Assembly: GCF_950295315.1 (NCBI RefSeq)
Contig: NC_080168.1
Coordinates: 65,357,254-65,421,253 of the forward strand
Direction: 5' to 3'
Source of the DNA: Erinaceus europaeus
Lineage: Eukaryota > Chordata > Mammalia > Eulipotyphla > Erinaceidae
DNA length: 64,000 bases
Both the position numbers and the translations under genes were made by a program. This document shows, piece after piece, positions 1 through 10,955 of the stretch (its first letter is position 1; each line of letters opens with the position of its first letter). The notes beneath the pieces were generated by a model. The model did no database searches. It worked only from the letters and a program-made list of their open reading frames with translations, and was not told the origin of the DNA.

Positions 1-382
1 AAAGAAAATAAAATTGATCTATGTATTTTGCCACATTAAGAGAAACTCAGAAGAAAAATATGGCTATTCAGTGCTTATAGAACAGCATTTGAAAGTTATT
101 TATTATGCATTTATGATTTTTTTATTTCTAGCACACAGAATTTTTAAATCCTTAGCACACATAATTTAAAAAAATTCTATATTGTGAAGAATTGCTACAA
201 AAAGCTTTCAAAAGATAGCCTACTTAGTGGTAGCATTTAGGAAACTTGTTTGTGATCAGGAACAAGAGCAAACTGCCTGCTATATCACCTCCTTCAGTCC
301 CAAGTCATAACAGAAATGCTGAAAGATCAGTGCTATAGTAAAAAGAAATTAGAGTCAGAAGGATTAAAAAAGAAGAAATCAC
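1..382. other. AT-rich unique DNA
   Basis: AT-rich sequence with stop codons in all frames. I recognise no repeat, exon or RNA gene in it. Confidence 0.6.
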
Positions 383-622
383 TTTTTTTTTTTTGCCTCC
401 GGAGTTACCACTGGGACTCAGTGCCTACACTATGAATCCACTGCTACTGGAGGCCATCTTTTTTCCATTGTTGTTGTTGAATAGGACAGAGAGAAATTGA
501 GAGAGGAGGGGAAGACAGAGGGAGAAACAAAGACATTTACAGACCTGCTTCACCAGTTGCAAAGCAACGCCCCTGTAGGTGGGGAGCCAGGGGCTTGAAC
601 TTGGATATTTGTACCAGCCCAG
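383..622 (-). repeat. Family A SINE, antisense, 5' truncated
   Basis: The plus strand opens with a T-run and GCCTCC, the reverse of the family A tail (GGAGGCAAAA). The reversed CT-rich block (GACAGAGAGAAATTGAG) and TGGGGAGCCAGGGGCTTGAAC follow. The promoter head is decayed or missing near 620. Confidence 0.85.
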
Positions 623-639
623 GCTCAGAAATCAAATCC

Positions 640-799
640 TGACTATCCACAGATGCTATGAATACATAGAAAAGAGGACCTAGTAGGGGTTGATTGTTAT
701 GTGGAAAACTGGGAAATATTATGCATGTAAAAACTATTGTATTTACTGTCAACTGTAAAACGTTAATCCCCCAATAAAAAAAATTTTAAAGTGACTTTT
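640..799 (+). repeat. L1 3' end, type A
   Basis: It contains GAGGACCTAGTAGGGGTT, GTGGAAAACTGGGAAAT and CCCCAATAAAAAAAA. The same block occurs in reverse at about 30640-30750, directly after an L1 ORF2. This is a short 5'-truncated L1 tail. Confidence 0.75.
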
Positions 800-1391
800 T
801 AAGTTAGCATGTAAAGATCAAGATGTAAAATAGTAAGTGCACTGTGTTCAACTGCAATGAACAAAAAAATTTAAAATGCACTATCATTTTCAACACTGTC
901 TGATCACAACTTTCTTGAGAATGAACTTAAAGAAAGCCATGTAAGACCTCTACACAGAACTTCATATAGGCTAGATCAAATAAGTCAAAAATAATGGGTG
1001 GGTAATAATGCACTATCCCTGCTCCTCAAACTCCTAGTTTCTTTTTATGATGATGAGGATTTTGATGTATCATGAAGTGGTGATTCTTTAATTTTATTTT
1101 ATCAAAAGGTTAAATGTAAGTCAAGGATATGCAAGACTTATCTGAAAGAAAACTGGGAAAGAAGGTTACTAGTCCAAATGTCATCTGTAAAGACCAATAT
1201 AAAGTGGCAGTAATTAAGACAAAAATACTGGCTTAGGCATCAATAGATGTCTATGGAGCAAAGTAGAGTCTACTATACATCCCCATATCTAAATTTAATG
1301 CACAGGCGATGCTATACAACAACATAGAAAATAATAATATAACTAAGAGTTAATGTGGGGCAATTAAAAATACAAATGAATATAAGAAAAT
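800..1391. other. AT-rich unique DNA
   Basis: No repeat family, exon or structured RNA recognised. Confidence 0.5.
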
Positions 1392-1682
1392 GCCTTTTTT
1401 TTTTCTTTTTGCCACTAGGGCTATCTCAGGCTCGGTGCCTGCACTGCAAACCCACTGCTCCTGATGACCATTTTTTTCCATTTTATTGGATAAGACAAAG
1501 AGAAATTGAGAGGGGTGGGGGAGACAGGGAGAGAGAAAGAAAGATAAACATCAATAGCTCTTCTTCACTGCTTATGAAGCGACCCCCCTGCAGGTAGGGA
1601 TCCAAGGCTTGAACCAGGATCCTTGTACCAGTCCCTGCACTTCATACTATGTTTGCTTAACCTGTTGGCAATCTCCTGGCCC
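1392..1682 (-). repeat. Family A SINE, antisense
   Basis: A poly-T and GCCACTAGGG tail is followed by the reversed CT-rich block and the tRNA-like head, where GCTTGAACCAGGATCC is the reversed B-box region. It ends at GGCCCC near 1682 and is clearly diverged. Confidence 0.85.
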
Positions 1683-1742
1683 CCAGGAAATATATTCTAC
1701 TTCAAATTACATGCAAATGTCTATTTTAAGTAGATCAAATAT

Positions 1743-2046
1743 CTTTTTTTCTTTTTTATTAGTGATATAATAATGATTGACAGGATTATGGTGTAAGAGG
1801 GGTATAATTCCACACGGTTCCTACCACCAGAGCTCCATATCCCATCCTCTCCATTGGAAGCTTCCCTATTCTTTATCCCTCTGGGAGTATGGACCAAAGA
1901 TCTTTATGGGGAGCAGAAGGTGGGAGGTCTGGCTTCTGTGATTGCTTCTCCACTGGACTTGGGTGTTGACAGGTGGTTCCGTACCCCCAGCCTCTTTCTG
2001 TCTTTTCCTAGTGGGGCCGGGCTCTGGGGAGGTGAGGTTCCAGATC
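1743..2046 (-). repeat. L1 3' UTR (type B), antisense
   Basis: It matches the start of the antisense L1 tail at 25543: TTTTATTAGTGAT, CCACCAGAGCTCCAT, GGGAGTATGGACC and TGGCTTCTGTGATTGCTTC. It is 5' truncated after about 300 bases. Confidence 0.8.
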
Positions 2047-2850
2047 TTAATGTGAAAGACAAAACATTAAATTTCTAAAATATAATCAAATATATACATT
2101 ATCTAATGGAGGGAGAGGTGTTTTTAGCCACAACATGAAAATTATTCACCTTAAAGGGAAAAGAAACTAGACTGTATTCAAATTAAAATCTTAAATACTT
2201 CAAAAGGGATCAAAGAGAGTGAGAAATGAAAGTACAGAAAGGGGGGAGTTCTTGGAACTACTAACATGCTCAGAAGCTCCTGCCCAGAAAGAAGGCCTGC
2301 CCATTGAGGGCAGAGAGAGCCACAGGAAGGAAAAATGGGTAAGACCTCCACTGCAAAAGTGGATATCCAGATGACTGTTCCATTGTTATCAAAGAAATGG
2401 CACAGAACCACAATGCAATACCATGACACATTCGGCAGGACCACTGGATGGAAGACTTAGAAAAACAATTGCTGAATGACTGGAGTTCAGTTCTGGTGGA
2501 AATGTGTTGCTATCTACCGAAGTTGAACATACCTGCTTCTTCTCATCCTGCAGGCAGTTGAGCCCCTCTAGAAGCACCAGAGCTCAAAGACGAGAATATT
2601 CCTGACAACAGCATAACCGCAAACCACAAGCTCTCTGGATGTCCAGCTGTGGTCTGTTCATCCCAGTGAAACTTGTTCATCATTGAAAGCAAACTGTAAT
2701 TACTCACTACACTTGAGAAAGCGTCCCAGATAGATTGTTAAGTAAAACAAGTCAGATACTAAGGACTGTGTCCAGTAGTACTGACAATACTCACTGAGGA
2801 AACAACCTGAGATTAAAGTAATTGTAAGTCAGTAGTCTTGATCATTGAGT
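2047..2850. other. Mostly unique DNA
   Basis: AT-rich sequence with no host exon recognised. It contains the old L1 piece listed at 2385-2580. Confidence 0.5.
2385..2580 (+). repeat. Ancient L1 ORF2/3' remnant
   Basis: AAAGAAATGGCACAGAACCACAATGCAATACC resembles the conserved L1 block encoding '[13 protein letters not shown]'. CTATCTACCGAAGTTGAACATA further on also resembles old mammalian L1. It is heavily diverged; the call rests on recalled L1 consensus. Confidence 0.5.
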
Positions 2851-2859
2851 AGAAATACT

Positions 2860-3052
2860 CTTTCTTTAATCTTTTTATTGGCTAGAGACAGACAGAAACC
2901 GAGAGAGAAGTGAGAGGTAGAGACTGATACCTGCAGCCCTCCTTCACCACTTTTGAAGCTTCCCCTCTGCAGGTGGGGACTGGGGGGCTTGAATGAAGGT
3001 CCTTGTGCCTGGTAATGTGTGTGCTCAACCAGGGGCACCACTGACTGACTCC
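2860..3052 (-). repeat. Family B SINE, antisense, with 9-bp TSD
   Basis: It reads as a reversed family B element: GAGAGAAGTGAGAGG, CCTGCAGCCCTCCTTCACCAC and GTGTGCTCAACCAGG. AGAAATACT flanks both sides (2851-2859 and 3053-3061), marking a normal retroposition event. Confidence 0.85.
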
Positions 3053-3083
3053 AGAAATACTTTATTTAAAAAAAAATCTATTG

Positions 3084-3300
3084 AGGCCAGGTGGTGGTGC
3101 ACCTGGGTAAGCACAAACATTACAGTTCTCAAGGACCCAGGTCCAAGCCCCTGGTTCCCACCTGCAGGGGAAAAGCTTCATGAGTGGTAAAGTAGGGCTG
3201 TAACTTTCGATCTCTGTTTCTTTCCCTCTATATCCCCCCCCTTCTCAATTTCTCTCTATCGCTATCCAATAATAAATAAATAAAATTTAAATATATATTT
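3084..3300 (+). repeat. Family B SINE
   Basis: Head GGCCAGGTGGTGGTGCACCTGG, then ACCTGCAGGGGAAAAGCTTCATGAG, a CT-rich stretch, and the tail CCAATAATAAATAAATAAA. Confidence 0.85.
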
Positions 3301-3677
3301 ATTTTTACAAGAGCAAGAGCCAAAAGAACTGTGTGCTCAGTTGACAAGATGTTGGAAGCACAGTACCAGTGAAATATAGAATGCTAGGATTAAATATGCA
3401 CTCAGAGACACTCAGTAGGTGGGTGATAAAGTCTTAACTACACACTCATATGTTCATGGAAAGGAAAGGAACTCCTTATCTCTGTGTCTGCGTAAATATA
3501 CTCAGTTCTACATTTTCCTATATTTTCTTTCCATCCAGAAAATACAACTATGGAGTAAAGATAATTCTTGATGGATAATGTTAGGGATGCCTGTTATGGG
3601 AGAGGCTGCATCATTTGCTCAAATCAAACAGCCAGTTTGGGAATAAAAGTCTCACTGGCATAAGTAAATTGCATGTG
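3301..3677. other. Unique DNA
   Basis: No repeat or exon recognised. Confidence 0.5.
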
Positions 3678-4257
3678 GGGGCCGGGCATTGGCATACCTG
3701 GTTAAGGGCACATAACAAAGAACCCATATTCAAGACCCCCCCCACTCCCCATTTTCAAGGGGGGAAGCTTCACGAGCAGTGAAGTGGGTCTGAAGATGTC
3801 TATTTTATTTTATTTGTTTTTATTTATATTTATTCTCTTTTGTTGCCCTTGTTGTAGTTATTATTGTCGTATTATTATTGTTGTTGGACAGGACAGAGAG
3901 AAATGGAGAGAGAAAGGGAAGACAGAGAGGGGGAGAGAAAGATAGACATCTGAAGACCTACTTCACCGCTTGTGAAGCAACTCCCCTGCAGGTGGGGAGC
4001 TGGGGGCTCGAACCGGGATCATTATGCCAGTCCTTGCGCTTTGCACTGCATTTAACCCACTGCGCTACTGCCCAACTCCCAAGATGTCTATTTTAATCTC
4101 TCCCTCTCTACCTCCCTCTCCCCTCTCAATGTCTCTCTGTCCTATCAAACAGAAAATAGAAAGGGAAAAAGAGGGGAAATGTTTGTCAGCATCTATGGAT
4201 TTGAGTGCTGGCACCGAGACCCAGCAATAATCCTGGTGGTAGTAAAAAAAAAAAAAA
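3678..4257 (+). repeat. Family A-like SINE split by a second SINE
   Basis: The first part (3678-3807) holds the head and AAGCTTCACGAGCAGTGAAG. The CT-rich second half and A-tail resume at 4096-4257. The flanks AGTAAATTGCATGT (about 3662) and AGTAAGTTGAATGT (about 4258) differ at two positions and look like its aged target duplication. The interruption is the antisense SINE at 3808-4080. Confidence 0.85.
3808..4080 (-). repeat. Family A SINE nested inside another SINE
   Basis: Antisense family A element flanked by a perfect 15-bp duplication AAGATGTCTATTTTA (3793-3807 and 4081-4095). The duplicated bases belong to the outer SINE, so this insertion is younger. Confidence 0.92.
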
Positions 4258-4259
4258 GT

Positions 4260-4903
4260 AAGTTGAATGTCACTTCTCTGGCAGTGTTGTTCTCCATCTT
4301 CACATCTCTATCTCTAACAGACAGATGCAGATCTGCCATTAGACTAAGAGGTACAAGTGGGGACACAGAACTGTCTTCAAGTAGGTTTTTCCATGTCCCC
4401 ACCAAAGAAAGTTCCTGTGTCCACACCTCAGGAAGAGAAACTAAGCCCACGCACAGGGACTCACCACCACCCACTCCTGGCACTCCCAACTGTCATGTTT
4501 GGGGAGTGGCTTCAGTGAGCCTGCAGGCATGACTAATGACCATTCTGAAATCCCCAGGACCCCCCACTGGAGTCAGAGTCAGACCCAGCACAAGGAACCA
4601 GGAGAGGCAGTGACCTCTCCCTCCTCTAAGGGAAAATAACTGCTGTCCTTTGCTTCCCTGTGAAAGGAGCTGTGAGAGCTTGCAAGACAAGTTTTTTAAG
4701 GATCCACGGCCACCACTGGGGGCCCCACTGGGCAGGGAAGGACCTTGTCTTGTGTCATCAAACATCGCCACAATGGACACCGACCTGGGCAGTCTCACTC
4801 CCTCAACTTTATAAATTCCCAACCATGGAGCATCCCAGACTTCTCTCTGTGGACAAGAGATTAAATCATGCCACTGACCACCCAAATTTTTGTAAAGATT
4901 AAC
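4260..4903. other. Unique DNA
   Basis: Open frames of up to about 130 codons exist on both strands, but none has a recognisable domain. No exon called. Confidence 0.5.
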
Positions 4904-4904
4904 C

Positions 4905-5105
4905 TATTGGGGCCAGCAGGGGGCTCACCTGGTAGAGTGCACATTGCCACAGGCAAGGATTCAAGTTTAGACTCCAGGCCACTACATGGGAGTGCCTGTT
5001 AGGGAGTTGCTTCCCAACTGGCAAGGCAGTGCTGCTGTGTCTCTTCTCTCTCTGTCTCTCTCTCCATCTCTATCTTTCTGTCTCTCACCCTCCATCTGAA
5101 TGTGG
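4905..5105 (+). repeat. Family D SINE
   Basis: Head GGGGCTCACCTGGTAGAGTGC, a middle with CACTACATGGGAGTGC, and a TCTCTCTCTGTCTC stretch. Its head carries a CTCF-like core listed separately. Confidence 0.7.
4912..4926 (+). promoter_or_regulatory. CTCF-like motif in SINE head
   Basis: GCCAGCAGGGGGCTC matches the CTCF core consensus CCASYAGRGGGCRC with few deviations. Binding is not shown by sequence alone. Confidence 0.4.
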
Positions 5106-5371
5106 TGAATGTCTGGCCCACAGGCTGTGAAATCAGTTGTTCTGGCCCTGCCAAAACAACCACAGGCAGGACTCGTGACTTCATAAACCTAGGAGCTTTT
5201 TTTTTTTCATAGCAACATTAAGAGCAATTAAGTTGATAATTTATATGGCCTACGAATGACATTATAACTATCCAGATGGCTCTTGGCAGAAAAAAAAAAA
5301 ACTTCCCCACCCTAATCTAGAGGAATAAGAAAAATATATATTTATTATAAAAGAAAATAAGAAAATGGAAA

Positions 5372-5470
5372 GAGACCAGAGCACTGCTCAGCTCTGGGAT
5401 AAAGTGATGTGGACGATTGCATCTGGGTCTCTGGGGCTTTGGACATGCATTTGGTGTTCTCTCTTATCCA
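5372..5470 (-). repeat. Family C SINE fragment, antisense
   Basis: CCAGAGCACTGCTCAGCTCTGG followed by GGGGCTTTGGACATGCAT resembles the reversed 3' half of family C, as at 37015. A younger SINE directly follows it. Confidence 0.55.
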
Positions 5471-5482
5471 ACAGTTGATTTT

Positions 5483-5660
5483 TTTGTTGGTGCTTGTGTT
5501 TTTGTCTTTGCTTCCTTATTTGATAGGACTGAGAGAAATTGAGAGGGGAGAGGAGATAGAGGGAGAAAAAAAATACACCTGTGAAGGGTTTCCCTTGCAG
5601 GTAGGGAGCAGGGACTCGAACTGGGGTCCTCCTGCATTTAACCAGGTGTGCCACCTCCCA
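5483..5660 (-). repeat. Family B SINE, antisense, with 12-bp TSD
   Basis: Reversed CT-rich block, CCTTGCAGGTAGGGAGC and AACCAGGTGTGCCACC. Flanks ACAGTTGATTTT (5471-5482) and ACAATTGATTTT (5661-5672) differ at one position. Confidence 0.85.
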
Positions 5661-5672
5661 ACAATTGATTTT

Positions 5673-6636
5673 AATGTAAAATAATCCTCAGGGTTGTCTT
5701 ATTGATAATAGATTGTAGGGAACTGAGCGAAATTTATCTGTACCTGTTTTGGCCCCATCACTATAACCCAAGCCTATAGATGGTCAGATAGACTGATGAG
5801 TGAACAAAACCCCTCTACCCCAAAATCAACATCTTCAAAATACATCTACCATTTAACAAAGGTCTTTGTTTCCCTAAATCATCCACCATAGGATTTCCCT
5901 GTGATATACACTCTTTCTGGTGCACATTTTTCCTTTTCATTTTGATCCATCAAGGATTTAAACCAAGTCAAATACCAAGTCAGGTCAGGTTGAGTTTGGA
6001 GTATTTTACTGTCTTGTTTCTTCTGTTTCAACTGCTGCAGAAGAATGTGGAGCAGCTCCAGTTTGATCTGATTCACAGACCTTTTAGAGAGAGCGAGATT
6101 GAGAGTTGCAGGGGGAGGGGGGGGATGTGTGCTGTATCTTGTCCACAGTGCCATAGGAAAGTGAGAACTCAAATCCTAAATCTGTTAAAGGACTTCCTCA
6201 TGCTCTTTAGCTCATGGTTGGATTTTGGTTAAAACTCCTGGTTTACATAGAAGCAGCAGATTCTGGGGATTTTGACAAGCCAGGAGACACTCTTAGAGCT
6301 GATGTGGAAAAAGCCCATGGTGTCTCTGATATGGCAGCCAACAGTCTCGTGAAAGGGCAAGACTGTTGTAAACCAACTCCTAGACTCTGTGAGTGGCTTG
6401 GGAGGAAAGAGACAAGGAACAATGCTGTGGCAATTATTTGATCCTAGTGTAAGCCCTGGAATACTTGGGGTAGATTGGTGAATTCGTTCCCCCCCTTAAA
6501 ATTGCTATCCTTCAAGGCAGAAATAGCTTTCCCCTTCAAATCTGAGTCTTGATCTTATGTAGAGAAACTGCTCAGAAAAATCTACACTTGACTCTATCTT
6601 TTAGAATCAGACCATTTAGAGTGTTGCTTTAAAAAT
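5673..6636. other. Unique DNA
   Basis: No repeat family or exon recognised. Small open frames on both strands show no domain. Confidence 0.5.
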
Positions 6637-6645
6637 TTCAAGAAG

Positions 6646-6975
6646 AGGGGTTGGGTGGTAACGCAGCGGATTAAGCGCACATGGCATGAAGCACAAGGAC
6701 TGGCATAGGGATCCCGGTTCGAGTCCCTGGCTCCCTACCTGCAGACGGGTCACTTCACAGGCGGTGAGGCAGGTCTGCAGGTGTCTTTCTTTCTCTCCCC
6801 CTCTCTGTCTTCCCCTCCTCTCTCCATTTCTCTCTGTTCTATCCAACAACAACAACATCAATAACAATAACAACAATTAAACAAGAGCAAAGGCAAAAAA
6901 AGTGGCCTTCAGGAGCAGTGGATTCATAGTTCAGGTACTGAGCCCCAGCAATAAACCTGGAGGCAAAAAAAAAAA
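6646..6975 (+). repeat. Full-length family A SINE with TSD
   Basis: A good reference copy. An A-box-like head (GGTAACGCAGCGGATTAAGC) and an exact B-box GGTTCGAGTCC at 6716-6726 show a tRNA-derived pol III promoter. A CT-rich stretch, a CAACAACAACAACATCAATAAC stretch, and GGAGCAGTGGATTCAT through CTGGAGGCAAAA follow. TTCAAGAAG flanks it (6637-6645 and 6976-6984). Confidence 0.93.
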
Positions 6976-6984
6976 TTCAAGAAG

Positions 6985-8469
6985 AAAAAATTTTTTCAAG
7001 AAGTCATTCATCATAAAAAAAAAGATCAGTATGGTTTTAGTATTTCTCAGACTTTGAAATGAGCTTTGGTTATACACAGAGTGTGTAACCAGGAGAGTCT
7101 TTTGAAGTTTTATTTCTCTTTCTTCTTGTGCACTGATGAGACTTGATTTCCCATTGTCAGCTTCTTATCCTTCCTCCCAAAATTACTTTCAGAAGACTGT
7201 TGGTTTTGGCATGGCTGTTTGTACACTGAACTTCTCTGTCATGTTCTAAGCATAAAAAGCACTTCATCAATAACAATAATATCCCTAGTTCACAGCTCCT
7301 TTCCTTTGTAATGCAGAGACACATCTTTCCTCATATGGCTTTCCAACCAGCCCTCGTGAACTTGGCAGGCTGCAAATGATCCGTCCATCATCCAGGCTTC
7401 TTGGACACCAGGAAGTCCGAGTTCAGGCCAGGTCTTCCATCTGTGTGACATTATTCTTTCCATGGCACCCAAGCCATCCCTTCCAGTGCCTGTCCCCCAG
7501 TTCTGCTCTAGGAACATGGCGAAAGCACATGTGAGCTCAGGTTTCTCACTGGCTCACCACTGCCCTTCTCCTTTCAAACCCTGCCCTGGGTAGATTTTGA
7601 CCTCTGAGTGTCTCTGGACTTACATAATGTATTTGTTCTTGTCAGGGCAACCAAGTAAAATACAACACATCTGAGGAAGAGGTGAGTGGGAGAACACAAA
7701 TATGTATGAGCCTTTTGAATCATCTCCCCAGAACAATGGTTCTCAGAAACTGGAGCCGGAAAAGACAGACCCATGAGGTCATCTCTGGTCCACCCCCAGG
7801 CCAAAGCAGGTTCAAGCCCAGAACTCAGTAGCCAAGCTGGCCTTAACCTCCAGCCTGGCTTTCAGCCTCTGGATGTATCTGCCAGAGGGCAAATGGCAGA
7901 GGGAAGCTTGGTCACTCACTGACTGAGGGTCCCTGGGCAGAAGGCACAGACCCCTCATTAGCCACTACTCAGTTCTCCCCAATGGATTTGGTGTGATGAG
8001 GATCCCTTCCCAGCTGCCTAGACAACTAGGAAGCAACTGTCCTCCAGTGGCTGAGTTTGCTTTATCAGCTGTCAGTGTGAGTCCACTGACAGAGCAGGGC
8101 CGCAGCCCAGGCCCTCCCGGCAGTCACTGAAAGCGTGTGCCTGTGATGGCTGGCTGGAGAGGAAGGCCCCTGGAAAGGTCACACTGAGCATGAGGGTGTG
8201 ATCAGATGTGCCAACTCCAGGCCTCGCTTCCCTCTCTCTTCTTTCCTAGTTTGTCTCTGAGTCAAAATGTCAGTCCACTGGGGAGCTGGGAGTGGCCAGT
8301 GGTCCCCAAATGTCCCTTAAGTACCATGACTGTCTGAAGAATAACACTGACATAGAGAAGCATCTTTCCCTGCACTTCTTTCTCTGACTCTGTTTCAGGA
8401 AGGAAGGCTTCATTCTACACTTGTTCAAAACAGTCCCAGGAGAGAGCAAATAGTGTGCCAATCGCTTAC
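6985..8469. other. Unique DNA
   Basis: No exon recognised. A block at about 8016-8133 has a diverged second copy at about 10252-10407 (see findings). Confidence 0.5.
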
Positions 8470-8638
8470 CCAATAGGATGCATGCCTTTTCATGTGTGTG
8501 GCCCAGGTCCCAGCCCCAGCACCATGTGGGAGTATCACAACACTGGGAGAAGCTCTAGTGCTGTAGTGTCTCTCCCTCTTGTCAGAATGAAATGATCAGC
8601 TTGGGAGTGGTGAAGTCCCATATACACAAGGTCCCAAT

Positions 8639-8672
<34 letters not shown>
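8470..8672 (+). repeat. Family D SINE with A30 tail
   Basis: GCATGCCTTTTCATGTGTGTGGCCCAGG, CACCATGTGGGAGTATCAC and CTCTAGTGCTGTAGTGTCTCTCC are family D features. An uninterrupted 30-base A-run (8643-8672) ends it. Confidence 0.65.
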
Positions 8673-8674
<2 letters not shown>

Positions 8675-9249
8675 ACTTAGGTGTTTTGAAACCCTTGGGG
8701 GAAGAATCTTGTGTAGAGTTGAGGAGGGAGGTTCAAGAACAGCTAGGTCCTACTCTGATCATTCACCACCCAGTGGGCAAGGTGCCACACCTCCCTCAAC
8801 TTGCCTCCAAAACTGGCAGGACAGCATTTTGCCTGGAAGAGATTTTCTATTTCTAAACCTTTCAGAGGAACCCAAAATAGCTGTTTATTTTTAGCAAAAG
8901 CTCTAGGAAAATGTCAAAAAAAAAAAAAAACCCATCCTCTTTGACTGATTTGCCAAGATGCCCTGCACCTCTCTGGGTGGAGAGCCAGCCTCCCTGGATC
9001 CTTTGCCTCTCAGCCCAGAGCTAGGTCACACTGGTCTGCAGAGTGGGGTGGGGGAAGGTGCAGGGTCCATCCTGCAGGTGCTTGGGCAGCCTCCTGGGCA
9101 GGACCCTCTGTTGCTCCCTCACTCCCCAGTCCTACCCAGACACCACATTCCACTGATGTCATCTTTGAGAAATACTGCTTTCTTTTCTAACTTGCAAGGT
9201 CTTAAAGATCTCACATCCAGAGCTCATTTTTTCATCTAGAAGTCCTTGT
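8673..9249. other. Unique DNA
   Basis: No repeat or exon recognised apart from a short A-run near 8915. Confidence 0.5.
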
Positions 9250-9418
9250 TGGGCTGGGGAGGTAGCTCAGTGTTAGAGCACAGGACTTGCATGCCTGAGG
9301 CCCTAGAAACTCAGTTTCAGTCCCCAGTGCCACACCATGTGAGAGCTGATCAGTGCTCTGATCTCTTCTCCACTTCTCTCTCTCATAAATATCAATAAAT
9401 CTATCTTAAAAATAGAAA
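9250..9418 (+). repeat. tRNA-derived SINE, ID-like head (family D group)
   Basis: GGGGAGGTAGCTCAGTGTTAGAGCACAGGACTTGCATGCCTGAGGCCC is tRNA-like, with an A-box (TAGCTCAGTG) and the degraded B-box GTTTCAGTCCCC. The tail ATCAATAAATCTATCTTAAAAATAG follows. It is not a tRNA gene: there is no matching acceptor stem and it runs on into a SINE body. Confidence 0.75.
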
Positions 9419-10790
9419 TGTTATTGTTGGCTCAGGCCTCAGAAAGGCTTCTCTAAGTAGCCTTGGATTTTGACTCCACTTCCTCTGAGGCCACACTGTT
9501 GAGCCTCTGACCTTTGCCACCCTTTCCACCTGGGGGCTTTTCATCCTGTGAGCCACCATCTTTTTCCTGAGCAGCTCCTCCTAGCAGCCCATGTCACCCT
9601 GCCTTGCACCCTCTCCCTCTGTACCCCTCCTGTGGCCTCACTGTCCCTTGACCAGACAGTCATAGGAGCCATTAAGATGCCTATCTGCCCTGGAGACTTG
9701 GGGACAGGCTTGCTTCACCCCGCAGACCTCCACTGATGGTCCTCTGAGCCATTGGGTGCAGAGCAGGGTCTACCTGGGAACCTCGATGGCCATAGATTCA
9801 CATGCACCAATGACTTCCTCTCTCGGTGAAAGCACTGGGAGAAGGGGGTGGGGATGGAAAATTTAAGTAACGGCTTTCCCTACTAATCTTTGAGCACATT
9901 AAATGGAATCAGAATAGAGTTCACTCTCTACTCGATTTGTTCCAGGGTATTGAAAAAATAAAATAAAATAAAATAAAATAAAAGGCTGCCAGTTGTCTCT
10001 GGGTGAACTGGAGAGTACTCCTTGGGCAAGAGTAGGATAGTGTGAGGGCAGTGAGGGCAGCCCAGGACAGAAGGCCACCTCTGGAGGGCAAACTCACCAG
10101 GAGGTCACACCACTTCTTGGCACAAGCAGCCCCAGTGGCTCTGAGGGATCTGGCCCCTCACCACAGTCTTCTGTGTGAACCATCATGACAGCCAGGCCAC
10201 ACCACCCTAGCGGTCACCTTGAGCTGGGCTCCTCTCCGGCACCTCTTGTTTGCTGCCTAGACGACTGAGAACCAGCTCTCCTCCAGTGGGTGAGAGCAGA
10301 GCAGGGAATGTGAGGTTGCTTTGTAAACGGCAGTTGTCTGTGTGAGCCCACGCAGGGCAGGGCGGCCCCAGGCCCTCCTGGCAATTGCTGCAAGGTGTCC
10401 CTGTGAGCGGGGTCTCTGCACCTGAGGCCAGGCCTGGTCCACAAACCTGTTAGACTTTGCCTTAGAACCCCCAGTCCCCCCAGCAGTGAGCGGTGTGAGA
10501 GGTGCTTCCCACAGCATGGGGCTGAGAAGATGCAGCACTCCAGTTGGTATTATCCAAAGCTTGCACCCAGACTTCAGCCTGGATGTCCCAGACCCCGTTC
10601 CTTCCAGAAGCCATGAGGGGTGCTTCTCTGGAGGCCCCTCTGACATGGCTCCTCCTCCAGAAAGCACCCTCTGAATGGAGGGAGGTCCCTCTGGCAGATT
10701 CCCCCCGGAAGCTTCTGTTCTGCCCAGATGACCAGCTCCACACTGCCGCTTTCCCACAGAGAACATTGATTTTTGCTTACAGTAAATGTG
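9419..10790. other. Unique, GC-richer DNA
   Basis: No confident exon. A minus-strand open frame of 192 codons (10257-10835) partly overlaps a SINE and has no recognisable domain. Confidence 0.5.
9954..9983 (+). repeat. (AAAAT)n microsatellite
   Basis: About five to six tandem AAAAT units. Confidence 0.9.
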
Positions 10791-10794
10791 GGGA

Positions 10795-10955
10795 CCGGTG
10801 AAATAGCTCACCTGGATAGTACGCTGCTTTGTCATGTGTGCAACCCAAGTTCAAGCATGGCCCCCACCACACTGAAGGGAGCTTCAGAGCTGCGGTCTCT
10901 TTCACTCTGTCTCCCTTTGCCTCTCTATCTTAAAAAAAAAATAAAAAAGGAAAAG
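10795..10955 (+). repeat. Family D SINE
   Basis: Head GAAATAGCTCACCTGGATAGTACGC, GTGTGCAACCCAAGTTCAAGC (B-box-like), a CT-rich stretch, and an A-rich tail near 10931. Confidence 0.75.

Noticed and set aside
6646..6730. tRNA gene at the B-box of a SINE
   Set aside because: An exact B-box is present, but it is the promoter head of a family A SINE with its own target duplication.
9250..9330. tRNA gene
   Set aside because: The head looks tRNA-like (A-box, degraded B-box), but no complete cloverleaf forms and it continues into a SINE body and tail.
10257..10835. 192-codon minus-strand open frame
   Set aside because: It runs through part of the duplicated block and into a SINE at its 5' end, and has no recognisable domain.
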